Assembly (NCBI RefSeq): GCF_014851865.1
Contig: NZ_JACVAM010000003.1
Location: forward strand, 124,001 to 188,000
Direction: 5' to 3'
Origin: Pseudomonas sp. PDM16
Lineage (GTDB): Bacteria > Pseudomonadota > Gammaproteobacteria > Pseudomonadales > Pseudomonadaceae
Length of the DNA: 64,000 nucleotides
Shown here: positions 10,483 through 23,100 of the stretch, piece after piece
Layout: each line of letters opens with the position of its first letter
How positions within the stretch are numbered: position 1 is the stretch's first letter
The notes under the pieces: model-generated
Told to the model about the DNA's origin: nothing
Databases searched by the model: none
The model's input: only the letters and a program-made list of their open reading frames with translations
Position numbers and translations under genes: made by a program

Positions 10483-10863
10483 ATGCACGCCATCATGCTC
10501 AAGGCCAAGCTGCATCGCGCCATCGTCACCCACGCGGTGCTCGACTACGAGGGCTCCTGCGCCATCGACGGCGAGTGGCTCGATCTGTCCGGCATCCGTG
10601 AATACGAGCAGATCCAGATCTACAACGTGGACAACGGCGAGCGCTTCACTACCTACGCCATCCGCGGTGAGGAAGGCTCCAGGATCATCTCGGTCAACGG
10701 CGCCGCCGCGCACAAGGCCGGTGTCGGTCACCGCGTGATCATCTGCGCCTACGCCCACTACAACGAAGCCGAGCTGGCCAACTTCCAGCCGCGCGTGCTG
10801 TATATGGGCGCCGATGGCGAGCTGAGCCACACCAGCAACGCGATTCCGGTGCAGGTCGCCTGA
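10483..10863 (+). CDS. panD: aspartate 1-decarboxylase proenzyme
   Basis: This 126-residue proenzyme makes the beta-alanine used by PanC. The self-cleavage site Gly24-Ser25 is visible in DYEGSCAID; cleavage turns Ser25 into the pyruvoyl cofactor. The N-terminal MLKAKLHRA segment and the NGAAAH motif are typical. An AGAGGGA Shine-Dalgarno precedes the start. It completes the panBCD set and is followed by a strong terminator. Confidence 0.97.
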   Translation: MHAIMLKAKLHRAIVTHAVLDYEGSCAIDGEWLDLSGIREYEQIQIYNVDNGERFTTYAIRGEEGSRIISVNGAAAHKAGVGHRVIICAYAHYNEAELANFQPRVLYMGADGELSHTSNAIPVQVA

Positions 10864-10887
10864 TCCAGGCCTGTACCGCTAAACTCC

Positions 10888-10913
10888 AAGCCCGGAACCC
10901 TCCGGGCTTTTTA
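10888..10913 (+). terminator. panD terminator
   Basis: AAGCCCGGA (10888-10896) pairs with TCCGGGCTT (10901-10909) around a 4-base loop, followed by a T run. Confidence 0.88.
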
Positions 10914-10950
10914 ATGCCCGAAACGCCGTACAACAAGGAACTCTCCGCCC

Positions 10951-12615
10951 ATGGCGTACTACCAGCACCCGCTCGATGTCACCACCCTGAAGGCCTGGCA
11001 GGACCTGCGCCAGCATCGCCAGACCATGCAGGGCTTCAGCATGCGCGAGGCCTTCGCCAGCAATGCGCAGCGCTTCGAGCACTTCTCCATGAGCACCAGC
11101 GGCATCTTCCTCGACTACTCGAAGAACCTGCTCAGCGAAGAAACCCGTGCTCTGCTGGTCGCCCTGGCGCGCGAAGCCGGCCTGCAGGAAGCCATCGAGG
11201 CGCTGTTCAACGGCGAGCAGCTGAATGCCTCGGAGGGCCGCCCTGCCCTGCACACCGCGCTGCGCCGGCCGATCGGCGACTGCGTCAGGGTCGACGGCGT
11301 CAACGTGATGCCGGAAGTGCACCGCGTGCTCAACCAGATGACCGACATCGTCGGCCGCATCCACAGCAACCAGTGGCGCGGCTACAGCGAGAAGACCATC
11401 ACCGACGTGGTCAACATCGGTATCGGCGGCTCCTTCCTCGGCCCACAGCTGGTCTCCGAGGCCCTGCTGCCGTTCACCCAGAACGGCGTGCGCTGCCACT
11501 ACCTGGCCAATATCGACGGTAGCGAATTCCACGATGTGACGGCCAAGCTGAATGCCGAGACCACTCTGTTCATCGTCTCCAGCAAGTCGTTCGGCACCCT
11601 GGAAACCCTGAAGAACGCCCAGGCCGCACGCTCCTGGTACCTGGCCCGTGGTGGTACCGAAGAGAAGCTGTACCGCCATTTCATCGCCGTCACCAGTAAC
11701 AACAAGGCAGCCATCGAGTTCGGCATCCGCGAGAAGAACATCTTCCCCATGTGGGACTGGGTCGGCGGGCGTTACTCGCTGTGGTCGGCCATCGGTCTGC
11801 CGATCGCTCTGGCCGTGGGCATGTCCAACTTCAAGGAGCTGCTGTCCGGCGCCTACAGCATGGACACCCACTTCCGCACCGCGCCGTTCGAGAAGAACAT
11901 GCCGGTGCTGCTGGCCCTGCTCGGCGTCTGGTATGGCAACTTCTGGGGTGCACAGAGCCACGCGATCCTGCCCTACGACCACTACCTGCGGAACATCACC
12001 AAGCACCTGCAGCAGCTGGACATGGAGTCCAACGGCAAGAGCGTGCGCCAGGACGGCAGCCCGGTGAACACCGAGACCGGTCCGGTGATCTGGGGCGGTG
12101 TCGGCTGCAACGGCCAGCACGCCTACCACCAGTTGCTGCACCAGGGCACTCCGCTGATTCCGGCGGACTTCATCGTGCCGGTGGTCAGCTACAACCCGGT
12201 GGCCGACCATCACCAGTGGCTGTACGCCAACTGTCTGTCGCAGAGCCAGGCGCTGATGCTCGGCAAATGCCGCAGCGAGGCCGAAGCCGAGCTGCGCGCC
12301 AACGGCATGAGCGAAGACGAAGTGCAGCGCCTGGCGCCGCACAAGGTGATTCCCGGCAATCGCCCGAGCAACACCCTGGTGCTGGAACGCATCAGCCCGC
12401 GTCGCCTCGGCGCGCTGGTGGCGATGTACGAGCACAAGGTATTCGTGCAGAGCGTGATCTGGGGTATCAACGCCTTCGACCAATGGGGCGTGGAACTGGG
12501 CAAGGACCTCGGCAAGGGTGTCTATCAACGCCTGACCGCCTGGGATGCCGCGCCAGCCGAAGATGCTTCTACCCAGGGCCTGATCGACTTCTTCCGTGGT
12601 CGTCACCGCGGCTGA
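10951..12615 (+). CDS. pgi: glucose-6-phosphate isomerase
   Basis: This 554-residue enzyme interconverts glucose-6-phosphate and fructose-6-phosphate. In pseudomonads, which lack phosphofructokinase, it serves mainly gluconeogenesis and carbon recycling. Family signatures present include [29 protein letters not shown] and the C-terminal [16 protein letters not shown] precedes the ATG at a somewhat long distance. The 3' end overlaps the convergent GlxA-type gene by 47 bases. Confidence 0.96.
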   Translation: MAYYQHPLDVTTLKAWQDLRQHRQTMQGFSMREAFASNAQRFEHFSMSTSGIFLDYSKNLLSEETRALLVALAREAGLQEAIEALFNGEQLNASEGRPALHTALRRPIGDCVRVDGVNVMPEVHRVLNQMTDIVGRIHSNQWRGYSEKTITDVVNIGIGGSFLGPQLVSEALLPFTQNGVRCHYLANIDGSEFHDVTAKLNAETTLFIVSSKSFGTLETLKNAQAARSWYLARGGTEEKLYRHFIAVTSNNKAAIEFGIREKNIFPMWDWVGGRYSLWSAIGLPIALAVGMSNFKELLSGAYSMDTHFRTAPFEKNMPVLLALLGVWYGNFWGAQSHAILPYDHYLRNITKHLQQLDMESNGKSVRQDGSPVNTETGPVIWGGVGCNGQHAYHQLLHQGTPLIPADFIVPVVSYNPVADHHQWLYANCLSQSQALMLGKCRSEAEAELRANGMSEDEVQRLAPHKVIPGNRPSNTLVLERISPRRLGALVAMYEHKVFVQSVIWGINAFDQWGVELGKDLGKGVYQRLTAWDAAPAEDASTQGLIDFFRGRHRG

Positions 12616-13570
12616 AACGTGCTCGATAGTCGCTGGGCGCAATGCCCAGCGCCTGCTGGAAGGCCCGCCGCAGGTTGTACTCGCTGACGAAACCAGTCTG
12701 CTGCGCCACCCGCTTCAGCGATGGAGCGCCGTTCTCCAGCAGACGACAGGCACGCTCCAGGCGCAGCTGTAGCACCAGGCGCGCAGGCGTTATGCCCAGC
12801 TCCGCCTGGCAGTGCCGGTGCAGGCTGCGCGGCGAGAGTGCCAGCGCCGTTGCCATCCGCTCGATATCCAGCCCCTCGTGCAAATGCTCACGCAGCCACT
12901 CCACCAGTTCCGCGCTCACACCGCCTGGCTCGGCCGCCTGGGCCAGCAGCTCGGCACTGAACTGGCGCTGCCCGCCGCCGCGGCGCAAATGCACCACCAG
13001 ACCCTTGGCCACCTGCAGCGCCAACTCGCGACCGTGATCGGCCTCCAGCAGGGCCAGACACAGGTCGATGCCGGAACTGACGCCAGCCGAGCTGAACAGC
13101 CGCTCCTCCTCGACGAACAACGCATCCGCCTCGACCTGCACCTGGGGAAACAGCCGCTGCAAAAGCTCGGCGTAACGCCAGTGGGTGGTCGCGCGGCGTC
13201 CGTCGAGTAGGCCGGCCTGGGCCAGCAGGAAAGCACCGGTACACACCGATACGCAACGCATCAGCAGCAGCGCCGCCTGCCTCAGCCAAGCGGCCAACTG
13301 GCCCCGGCCCATGGCCTGCTGCACACCGAAGCCACCGCTGACCAGCAAGGTACAGCCAGCCAGTTCATCCGCCGGCGGCAGCGACTCAGTCTGCATGGCC
13401 AGACTGGTGGACGACGCCACTAGGCCACCTTCCTGCGAGATCAGGCGCAGGCGATACAGCGGCCGGCCCTGTAGATCATTGGCTGCGGCGAATACTTCGG
13501 CCGGGCCGCTGGCATCGAGCAGTTGGAAGCCGGGGAACACCAGCAGTAGAACCTCGTGGGGCGATGGCAT
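12569..13570 (-). CDS. GlxA-family transcriptional regulator (DJ-1/PfpI plus AraC HTH)
   Basis: This 333-residue protein has an N-terminal DJ-1/PfpI-like domain (about 1-190) with a nucleophile-elbow cysteine, Cys110, in [11 protein letters not shown]-terminal AraC-type double helix-turn-helix (about 225-325, ending near [12 protein letters not shown]) follows. The family includes regulators of glycine betaine, carnitine and arginine catabolism; the ligand here is unknown. The start giving MPSPHEVLL follows a GAGAG element; an in-frame ATG 48 bases upstream is possible. It is divergent from another DJ-1/PfpI protein gene 103 bases away. Confidence 0.85.
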   Translation of the reverse strand: MPSPHEVLLLVFPGFQLLDASGPAEVFAAANDLQGRPLYRLRLISQEGGLVASSTSLAMQTESLPPADELAGCTLLVSGGFGVQQAMGRGQLAAWLRQAALLLMRCVSVCTGAFLLAQAGLLDGRRATTHWRYAELLQRLFPQVQVEADALFVEEERLFSSAGVSSGIDLCLALLEADHGRELALQVAKGLVVHLRRGGGQRQFSAELLAQAAEPGGVSAELVEWLREHLHEGLDIERMATALALSPRSLHRHCQAELGITPARLVLQLRLERACRLLENGAPSLKRVAQQTGFVSEYNLRRAFQQALGIAPSDYRARFSRGDDHGRSRSGPG

Positions 13571-13673
13571 GGCATGGCTCTCGGAAGGGCTTGGCAGATT
13601 TTCATCTATTAATGTCATTCACGCCAATCCGCACCCGCACAGACTGCGACTCCGTCCATTGCGGAGAATCCTT

Positions 13674-14729
13674 ATGCGCCCTGCCCTGCTCACCCTGTTC
13701 CTGCTGTTGTCGCTGCCCACCCTGGGCGGGGAGCGCCTGCCTGCCTATGAACCACGCTTCGGTCGCGAACGCCCCTTGGTGGCGGTAGTGGGCGATAACC
13801 GGATGACCGAACTGGCCGACTACCTGGTGCCCTACGGCATCCTCAGCCGCGCCGATGTCGCCGATCTGGTGGCCCTGGCCCGTGACCCGGGCCCCATCGA
13901 GATGATGCCGGCACTGCGAATCCAGGCGCAGGCCGGCCTCACCGAGTTCGACCGCGACCACCCCGAAGGCGCCGACTACCTGATAGTGCCTGCCGTGCAC
14001 CACAGCGACGATCCGCGCCTCACCACCTGGTTGGCCGAGCAGGCCGCCAAGGGAGCAACCCTGCTGGCCATCTGCGACGGTGTACTGTTGCTCGGCCACG
14101 CAGGCCTGCTGCAAGGGCGCCGCGCCACCGGCCACTGGTATTCGCACGAAGAGCGCGAGGAGCTGTTCCCCGAGACCGACTGGCAAACCGACCGCCGCTA
14201 TGTGGTGGACGGGCGTATCGTCAGCAGTGCCGGTATCAGTGCTGCCGTGCCGCTTAGCCTGGCCCTGGTCGAAGCCATTGCCGGCACAGCGCGGGCCGAA
14301 CACCTGGCGCAGGAGATCGGCGTGCAGGACTGGTCGGCCCGGCACGCCAGCAGCGACTTCGGTTTCAGCAGCGGTGACTACCTGACGGCCGCCGGCAACT
14401 GGCTGGCCTTCTGGCGGCACCAGCGTCTCGGCCTGGTGGTCACGGAGGGCTTCGATGAAGTGGCCCTGGCCCTGCGCGCCGACGCCTACGGGCGCACCTT
14501 CCGCAGCGAGGTACTGGCCGTGGCACCGGGGCCGGTGCGCAGTCACGCAGGACTGCTACTGTTGCCCCTGCAGCCACGCAGCGACCTGCAACTGCTGCCA
14601 GCCCCGAACGAACAGACCACAGCAATGGCCAGCCTGGAACTGGCCCTGCGCGACATTGCCGAACGTTATGGAGCCGCCACCGAGAGGCTGGTGATACAGC
14701 AACTCGAGTACCCACGCGCGCCGCAGTAA
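13674..14729 (+). CDS. exported DJ-1/PfpI-domain protein
   Basis: This 351-residue protein begins with a signal-peptide-like segment (residues 1-19, hydrophobic [11 protein letters not shown]). It then has a DJ-1/PfpI-type domain with Cys134 in [16 protein letters not shown], followed by RRATGHW, the same layout as the ligand-binding half of GlxA regulators but without any DNA-binding domain. The start follows GGAGA 6 bases upstream. Divergent transcription from the GlxA-type regulator suggests that the two share a signal or that one controls the other; this is inference. Enzymatic activity is unknown. Confidence 0.78.
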   Translation: MRPALLTLFLLLSLPTLGGERLPAYEPRFGRERPLVAVVGDNRMTELADYLVPYGILSRADVADLVALARDPGPIEMMPALRIQAQAGLTEFDRDHPEGADYLIVPAVHHSDDPRLTTWLAEQAAKGATLLAICDGVLLLGHAGLLQGRRATGHWYSHEEREELFPETDWQTDRRYVVDGRIVSSAGISAAVPLSLALVEAIAGTARAEHLAQEIGVQDWSARHASSDFGFSSGDYLTAAGNWLAFWRHQRLGLVVTEGFDEVALALRADAYGRTFRSEVLAVAPGPVRSHAGLLLLPLQPRSDLQLLPAPNEQTTAMASLELALRDIAERYGAATERLVIQQLEYPRAPQ

Positions 14730-14740
14730 GACGCTGGCAC

Positions 14741-14766
14741 TTGAACCAAGCAGTTGCTTGGTTCAA
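14741..14766 (+). repeat. perfect 12-bp-arm palindrome between the DJ-1 gene and acs
   Basis: TTGAACCAAGCA (14741-14752) is followed, after GT, by its exact reverse complement at 14755-14766. No T tract follows in either direction. It could be an operator for the downstream acs gene or a terminator-like hairpin. Confidence 0.7.
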
Positions 14767-14788
14767 CCTAATTCCACATCGAACCCAC

Positions 14789-14799
14789 AATAACAAAGG
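14789..14799 (+). promoter_or_regulatory. Hfq/Crc-type A-rich motif on the acs ribosome binding site
   Basis: AATAACAA (14789-14796) matches AAnAAnAA and runs into the weak Shine-Dalgarno AAAGG (14795-14799), 7 bases before the acs ATG. Motifs of this type near start codons are bound by Hfq with Crc to block translation. Confidence 0.65.
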
Positions 14800-14806
14800 C
14801 CCAGCC

Positions 14807-16744
<1,938 letters not shown>

Positions 16745-16758
16745 AATCGCGGCACAGT

Positions 16759-16780
16759 GCGGGAGCCGCCCGGCTCCCGC
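16759..16780 (+). terminator. hairpin after acs
   Basis: GCGGGAGCCG (16759-16768) pairs perfectly with CGGCTCCCGC (16771-16780) across a 2-base spacer. There is no real T run, so termination here is plausible but unproven. Confidence 0.55.
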
Positions 16781-16801
16781 CCCTTCGCCGAGCCGTACCC
16801 C

Positions 16802-17680
16802 ATGGAATTCCTCCGTCAGCGCATCGAGCAGCAGGTCCTCAGCCTCAGCGGCATCGCCCTCGGCCAGATCGACTTCAGCCAGCCCCAGGGCGACCCCGGC
16901 CTGTTCGGCCCCGATGCAGTGTGCTGGCGCGTGCATGGCGACTTCACCAGCATGATGATCGGCGGCATCAGCGCCCTGCTGCTGCAGGCCCTGCACCCTC
17001 TCGCGCTGGCTGGGGTGTGGGACCACTCGAATTTTCGCGAAGACCTGATCGGCCGCCTGCGCCGTACTGGCCAGTTCATCTCCGGTACCACCTTCGGCTC
17101 GCGCCGCGATGCTGAGTGGCTGATCGACAAGGTGCGCACCATCCACCTCAAGGTGGTTGGCACCGCGCCGGATGGCCGCCCCTACGCCGCCAGCGACCCG
17201 GCACTGCTGACCTGGGTGCACGTGGCCGAAGTCTCCAGCTTCCTCGCCGCCCACCTGCGCTACCGCAACCCGCAACTGAGCGCGGCCGATCAGGATCGCT
17301 ACTACGCCGAGGTGGCGCTGATCGCCGAACGCCTCGGTGCCGAGAACGTGCCGCGCTCGCGCGCCGAAGTCGCCGCCTACCTCGCCGCCGTGCGCCCGCA
17401 GCTGCTGTGTGATGAGCGCTCGCGGGAGATCCTGCGCATCCTGCAGGGCGCACCGGCGCCCAGTGCCCTGGCCGTACCGGTGGGCAAGCTGCTGATGCAA
17501 GCTGGCTTCGACCTGCTGCCGGAGTGGGCTCAGGTCATGCTCGGCACACCGATGAGCTCGGCCCGCAGCCGCGCCATTCGCGCCGGGGTGAACAGCCTGG
17601 CACCGACGCTGCGCTGGGCCGTGCGCGGCGGCGCGGTACATCGCGCGCGCCAGCGCATGGGCCTGCCGCCGCGCGACTGA
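16802..17680 (+). CDS. MpaB-family oxygenase-like protein (DUF2236)
   Basis: This 292-residue protein belongs to the family of fungal MpaB and rubber oxygenase Lcp, haem-dependent enzymes in the characterised members. The conserved core is visible: HPLALAGVWDHSNF, GTTFGSRRDAEW and TWVHVAE. The start ATG follows the acs hairpin; a longer in-frame reading through the hairpin is unlikely. No signal peptide is seen, so it is probably cytoplasmic. The substrate cannot be told from the sequence. Confidence 0.82.
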   Translation: MEFLRQRIEQQVLSLSGIALGQIDFSQPQGDPGLFGPDAVCWRVHGDFTSMMIGGISALLLQALHPLALAGVWDHSNFREDLIGRLRRTGQFISGTTFGSRRDAEWLIDKVRTIHLKVVGTAPDGRPYAASDPALLTWVHVAEVSSFLAAHLRYRNPQLSAADQDRYYAEVALIAERLGAENVPRSRAEVAAYLAAVRPQLLCDERSREILRILQGAPAPSALAVPVGKLLMQAGFDLLPEWAQVMLGTPMSSARSRAIRAGVNSLAPTLRWAVRGGAVHRARQRMGLPPRD

Positions 17681-17777
17681 GCGGTCGCACCCTGCACTGG
17701 CCGGGTTCGGAACGCCTATGCCAACATAACGCCCCCGTCGCGCCCACCGTGCGCGCCCCGATTTCGAGGAGCCCGTC

Positions 17778-18959
17778 ATGCAAGAAGTCGTCATCGTCGC
17801 CGCCACCCGCACCGCCATCGGCAGCTTCCAGGGCTCCCTGGCCGGCGTCCCCGCCGTCGAGCTGGGCGCCACCGTGATCAAGCGCCTGCTGGAACAGACC
17901 GGTATCAACGGCAACGAAGTGGACGAAGTGATTCTCGGCCACGTGCTGACCGCCGGCGCCGGGCAGAACACCGCCCGCCAGGCCTCGATCAAGGCCGGCC
18001 TGCCGAACGCCGTGCCGGCGCTGACCCTGAACAAGGTCTGCGGCTCCGGCCTCAAGGCCCTGCACCTGGGCGCCCAGGCGATTCGCTGCGGCGACGCCGA
18101 CGTCATCATCGCCGGTGGCATGGAGAACATGAGCCTGGCGCCCTACGTCATGCCCGCCGCCCGCACCGGCCAGCGCATGGGCCACGGCAAGCTGGTCGAC
18201 ACCATGATCCAGGACGGCCTGTGGGACGCCTTCAACGACTACCACATGGGTATCACCGCCGAGAACCTGGTGGAGAAATACGGCATCAGCCGCGAGCAGC
18301 AGGACGCCTTCGCCGCCGCCTCGCAGCAGAAAGCCGTGGCCGCCATCGAGGCCGGCCGCTTCAATGACGAAATCACCCCGATCCTGATCCCCTCGCGCAA
18401 GGGCGACCCGGTCAGCTTCGCCACCGACGAGCAGCCACGCGCCGGCACCACCGCCGAAGCCCTGAGCAAGCTCAAGCCGGCGTTCAAGAAGGACGGCAGC
18501 GTCACCGCCGGCAACGCCTCCAGCCTCAACGACGGCGCGGCTGCCGTACTGCTGATGAGCGCCGAGAAAGCCAAAGCCCTGGGCCTGCCGGTACTGGCCA
18601 AGATCGCCGCCTACGCCAACGCTGGCGTCGACCCGGCGATCATGGGCATCGGCCCGGTCTCCGCAACCAAGCGCTGCCTGGAGAAGGCCGGCTGGCAACT
18701 GGCCGACCTCGACCTGATCGAGGCCAACGAAGCCTTCGCCGCCCAGGCCCTGTCGGTGGGCAAGGAGCTGGGCTGGGATGCGACCAAGGTCAACGTCAAC
18801 GGCGGTGCCATCGCCCTCGGCCACCCCATCGGCGCCTCCGGCTGCCGCGTGCTGGTGACCCTGCTGCACGAGATGATCAAGCGTGATGCCAAGAAGGGCC
18901 TGGCCACCCTGTGCATCGGTGGCGGTCAAGGTGTGGCGCTGGCGATCGAACGCGCCTGA
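17778..18959 (+). CDS. atoB: acetyl-CoA C-acetyltransferase
   Basis: This 393-residue biosynthetic-type thiolase condenses or cleaves acetoacetyl-CoA. The catalytic residues are in place: Cys88 in [10 protein letters not shown], His349 in [10 protein letters not shown] and Cys379 in LCIGGGQG. It resembles the short-chain thiolase AtoB/PhaA more than the FadA class. A GAGGAGC Shine-Dalgarno precedes the ATG, and a clean terminator follows. No ketone-body or PHB genes flank it, so the pathway is not settled by context. Confidence 0.93.
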   Translation: MQEVVIVAATRTAIGSFQGSLAGVPAVELGATVIKRLLEQTGINGNEVDEVILGHVLTAGAGQNTARQASIKAGLPNAVPALTLNKVCGSGLKALHLGAQAIRCGDADVIIAGGMENMSLAPYVMPAARTGQRMGHGKLVDTMIQDGLWDAFNDYHMGITAENLVEKYGISREQQDAFAAASQQKAVAAIEAGRFNDEITPILIPSRKGDPVSFATDEQPRAGTTAEALSKLKPAFKKDGSVTAGNASSLNDGAAAVLLMSAEKAKALGLPVLAKIAAYANAGVDPAIMGIGPVSATKRCLEKAGWQLADLDLIEANEAFAAQALSVGKELGWDATKVNVNGGAIALGHPIGASGCRVLVTLLHEMIKRDAKKGLATLCIGGGQGVALAIERA

Positions 18960-18979
18960 CCCGACTCGCGACGAGACTA

Positions 18980-19004
18980 ACGCCGGCCTAGAGCCGGCGT
19001 TTTT
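18980..19004 (+). terminator. thiolase terminator
   Basis: ACGCCGGC (18980-18987) pairs with GCCGGCGT (18993-19000) over CTAGA and is followed by T5. Confidence 0.9.
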
Positions 19005-19044
19005 CTTGGTAAACTGCGCGCCCTCCCGCTCCGAGACGCCGCGC

Positions 19045-20058
19045 ATGTCCTCTCTCGACCAGGCGCTCCATGCCGCCCTCGATGCCCGCCAGCCGCTATT
19101 GGCCGAACTGCACCAGCAGCAGACCGACTGCTACCGCCTGTTCCACGGCAGCCAGGAAGGCGCCCCCGGCCTCACCGTGGACCGCTACGGCCCGCAACTG
19201 ATGGTGCAGAGCTTCCACCAGACGCTGGAAACCGATGCCCTGCTCGCCCTGCACGCGACCATCAACCAGCACCTCGGCCTCGACCTGAAGCTGGTCTACA
19301 ACGACCGCTCCGGCGGCAACTCACGCGTCGACCGCCGCGATGCGGTGTACCAGGCCACGCCCGAGGCGCTGGAAGATCAGGTCGGCCAGGAGTGGGGACT
19401 CAACTACCGGGTGCGCGGGCGCCATCCGGGCCAGGACCCGCTGCTGTTCCTCGACCTGCGCAACGCCCGCGGCTGGGTCAAGGCCAACAGCGCTGGCAAG
19501 AGCGTGCTCAACCTGTTCGCCTACACCTGCGGCGTCGGCCTGTGCGCCGCGGCGGGCGGCGCGCGCGAGGTACTCAACCTGGACTTCGCCGAGGGAAACC
19601 TGGCAGTAGGCCGCGAGAACGTGGCGCTCAATCCGGGCCTGGCGATGGACTTCGTGCAGTCCGACTACTTTCCCGCCATCCGTCAACTGGCCGGGCTGCC
19701 CATCGCCTCTCGTCGCGGGCAGAAGCTGCCCAGCTATCCGCGCCTGGAACAACGCCAGTTCGACCTGGTGCTGCTCGACCCTCCGGCCTGGGCCATGAGC
19801 GCCTTCGGCACCGTCGACCTACTGCGCGACTACCAGAGCCTGCTCAAGCCAGCCATCCTCGCCACCGCCGACGATGGCGTGCTGATCTGCTGCAACAACC
19901 TGGCAAAAGTGGCGATGGACGACTGGCGTCCGCAGGTGCTGCGCTGCGCCGAGAAACTCGGTCGCCCGGTGCGCGAATACGAGCAGATCACCCCTGCTGC
20001 CGACTTTCCCTCGCGCGACGGCCAGCCACCACTGAAGACCCTGGTGCTGCGCTTCTAA
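19045..20058 (+). CDS. class I SAM-dependent (rRNA) methyltransferase, RlmI/RlmK-like
   Basis: This 337-residue protein has an N-terminal region with PGLTVDRYGPQLMVQSF, a PUA-like entry typical of YccW-type methyltransferases. It then has a Rossmann domain with the SAM-binding segment VLNLFAYTCGVGLCAAAGGA and a LLDPPAW motif (Asp245-Pro-Pro) near the active site. This pattern matches RNA methyltransferases related to RlmI and RlmK, but the target base is not evident. It is separated from the thiolase by a terminator. Confidence 0.8.
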   Translation: MSSLDQALHAALDARQPLLAELHQQQTDCYRLFHGSQEGAPGLTVDRYGPQLMVQSFHQTLETDALLALHATINQHLGLDLKLVYNDRSGGNSRVDRRDAVYQATPEALEDQVGQEWGLNYRVRGRHPGQDPLLFLDLRNARGWVKANSAGKSVLNLFAYTCGVGLCAAAGGAREVLNLDFAEGNLAVGRENVALNPGLAMDFVQSDYFPAIRQLAGLPIASRRGQKLPSYPRLEQRQFDLVLLDPPAWAMSAFGTVDLLRDYQSLLKPAILATADDGVLICCNNLAKVAMDDWRPQVLRCAEKLGRPVREYEQITPAADFPSRDGQPPLKTLVLRF

Positions 20059-20146
20059 GTCGGTCACAGGGGCACAGTGCTGGCCCACAAAGCATGACGG
20101 CCCATGCCATACTCCAGGCGTCTCAGCCTGGAAGATGTGCTGCACC

Positions 20147-23100
20147 ATGCCCAAAGGATTGAAACGCGCCGCCTACGCCCTCGCGATCGCATTCGGCCTG
20201 TATAGCCTGCTTGGCTTCCTGATCCTGCCAGGCATTGCGCTGCGAGTGGCCAACCAGCAACTGGCCCAGCTGGCCACCGTTCCGGCGCGCCTGGAGCGCA
20301 TCGAGCTCAACCCCTTCAGCCTGGAGCTGCAGCTCTGGGGCCTGCATATCGGCGAGGCGGACAAGCCGCAGGTGGCCTTCCAGCGCCTGTACGCCAACCT
20401 GCAGCTCGACAGCCTGTGGAGCGGCGCCCTGCACCTGGCCGATATCGAGCTGGAGAAGGCGCATACCGAGGTGCTGTTCGCCAAGGACGGCAAGCTCAAT
20501 CTGACCGGCCTTTTCCGGCTACCGCCGGCCGCAGAGAAACCCGCGACAGAAGAGCCGAGCGAACCCTTCCCGCTGCGCATCGGCCGCATCGAGCTGATCG
20601 AGAACGGCCTGCACTTCGAGGACCTGCGCCCGAGCGAGCCGGTAGAGTTCATCTACGACTCGCTCAACCTGGAGCTGAAGAACCTCAGCACCCTGCCCGA
20701 CGACAATGCCGACATGCAGATGGTCGCCATCGGTCCGCGCGGCGGGCGCATTGACTGGCAGGGCCAGGTCAGCCTCACTCCGATCACCTCCAAGGGCCAG
20801 CTCAAGATTACCGACGGCAAGCTCAAGGGCGTGTGGCCCTACGTGCGCGACGCGGTGCCACTGGTGCTGGAGGACGGCGTGCTCGACCTCAGCGCCGACT
20901 ACTCGCTGAACCTGTCCAAGGGCACCGAGCTGCAGCTGAGCAACGTCAGTGCTGCGCTCTCCACCTTCGCCATCAAGAGCCCCGAGGACAAGCCGCTGGT
21001 GCGTCTGGAGCGCCTGGATGTCAGTGAAACCAGCCTGGACTTGGCCAAGCAGCGGGTGGTGATCGGCAAGATCCGCAGCCACAAGCTGGAGACCTGGGCG
21101 GCCCGCGAGAAGGATGGCCAGCTGGACTGGCAGAAACTGTTCGCCAGTCATAGCAAGCAGACACCGGCAGCCGCGCCTACTGCGGAGCCAGCGCTCAACA
21201 CCGCTCCCGAGGCTCCGACCGCAAACGAGGGTGGTGCCGGCTCAACGCCCGCACCCGCAGCGGCAGAGAAAGACGAACCCGCGCCCGCGGATGCCCAGCA
21301 GCAGACCGCCAGCGCCGCGGCACCGGCCGAGCCGGCAGAACCAGCCAAGCCCTGGCAGGTGCTATTGCGCGATGTACAACTGCGCGAGTACCAGATCCAC
21401 CTGGCCGACCGCGCCGCAGGCAGCCAGGAGGTCAAACTCGACCTGGCGCCGCTCAACCTCGACATCAAGGACTTCGACAGCCTCGGCACCTCGCCCTTCG
21501 GCCTCAAGCTGGACACGGGAGTGAACAAGCGCGGTCAAATCAAGGCCGAAGGCCAGGTCCAGCTGCAGCCGACCACCGCCAAGCTGCAGGTGGCTACCCG
21601 CGACATCGACCTGCGCCTGGCCCAGTCCTACATCAGCCCCTTCGTGCGCCTGGAGCTGCGCAGCGGCCAGCTCGGCAGCGACTTGGCCGTGGACCTGAAG
21701 GGCGTCGAGCCGCTGGCCTTCAGCATTGGCGGGCGGGCCGAGGTCAATCAGCTGCACACCCTGGACACCATCAAGGACCGCGACTTCCTCAAGTGGCAGC
21801 AACTGGTCGTCGAGGGCCTGGACTATCGCCACGGTGAGGGCCTGGTGATCAAGCAGATCAACCTGCAGCAACCCTATGCGCGCTTCATCATCAACGAGGA
21901 CCTGACCACCAACGTCAACGATCTAATGATCCCGCAGCCAGCCACGCCCGACGCTAAGGCCGAAACGGCCGGCAAGCCGCTACCGATTCGCATCGGCGGG
22001 GTAAGCATCAAGGATGGCTCGGCCAACTTCGCCGACCTCAGCCTGACGCCCAACTTCGCTACCGCCATCCAGCAGCTCAACGGCCAGATCGGCACGCTGG
22101 ACAACCAGAGCCCGAAGACCGCCAGCGTCGATATCAAGGGCAAGGTAGACAAGTACGCGCCAGTCACCATCAAGGGCGGGCTGACCCCATTCGACCCGAT
22201 GAACAGCCTGGATATCGCCACCAGCTTCAAGAACGTCGAGCTGACCACCCTTACCCCGTACTCCGGCAAGTTCGCCGGCTACCGCATCCGCAAGGGCCGT
22301 CTGAACCTGGACCTGCACTACCAAATCGAGAAGGGCCAGCTGAACGCCGAGAACAAGCTGCTGCTAGAGGACCTGCAGCTGGGCGAGAAGGTGGACAGCA
22401 AGGACGCCGTGGATCTACCGATCCGTCTAGCCGTGGCTCTGCTCAAGGACACCAAGGGCAACATCGATATCCAGCTACCGGTAAAGGGCAATCTCAACGA
22501 CCCGCAGTTCAGCGTCATGCCCATTGTCTGGCAGACCATGCGTAATCTGGTGCTACGCGCAGCCCAGGCACCGTTCAAGTTCATCGCCGGCCTGGTTGGC
22601 GGCAGCGATACCGACCTTAGCCAGGTGCTGTTCGCTCCCGGCAGTAGTGAACTGGATGAAGCCGCACAGAAATCCCTGGACACCTTGGCCTCTGCACTCA
22701 AGGAGCGCCCCGTGCTGCGCCTGGAGGTGGAGGGAATGAGCGCCGAAGCCAACGATGGCCCGCTGCTGGCTTTGGCCCGCCTAGAGCTCGAGTACCAGAA
22801 CACCCAGTACAAGATACTGCAGCGCAGCGGAGATCAGGTCCCTGCCGATCCTACCTTGCTGGTAGTGGACGAAGACGATAAGCCGGCGCTACTCGAAGGC
22901 ATCTACAGGGCGCGCCTGAAGCAACAGCCACCGGCAGAATGGAATGAGCTGCCGGATGAAGAGCGCACAGTAAAAATGCACGAAGCCGTTGTGCAGTCCT
23001 GGTCCGGGAGCGAGTTATTGCTGCGGCGCCTTGGGCAGGCCAGAGCGGCCAGTATCAAGGATTACCTCGTGGAACGCGGCGGCCTGGAGGATCAGCGCAT

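Noticed and set aside
10878..12642. Long open frame on the minus strand opposite pgi
   Set aside because: It is the complement of pgi, whose family motifs span the whole region; the antisense translation is low-complexity and resembles nothing.
14735..14757. Possible sigma-54 promoter (TGGCAC ... TTGC) before acs
   Set aside because: The distance between GG and GC is 20 bases instead of 12.
17535..19046. 503-residue minus-strand frame opposite the thiolase
   Set aside because: The thiolase has all catalytic motifs and a terminator in the sense direction; the antisense frame has none.
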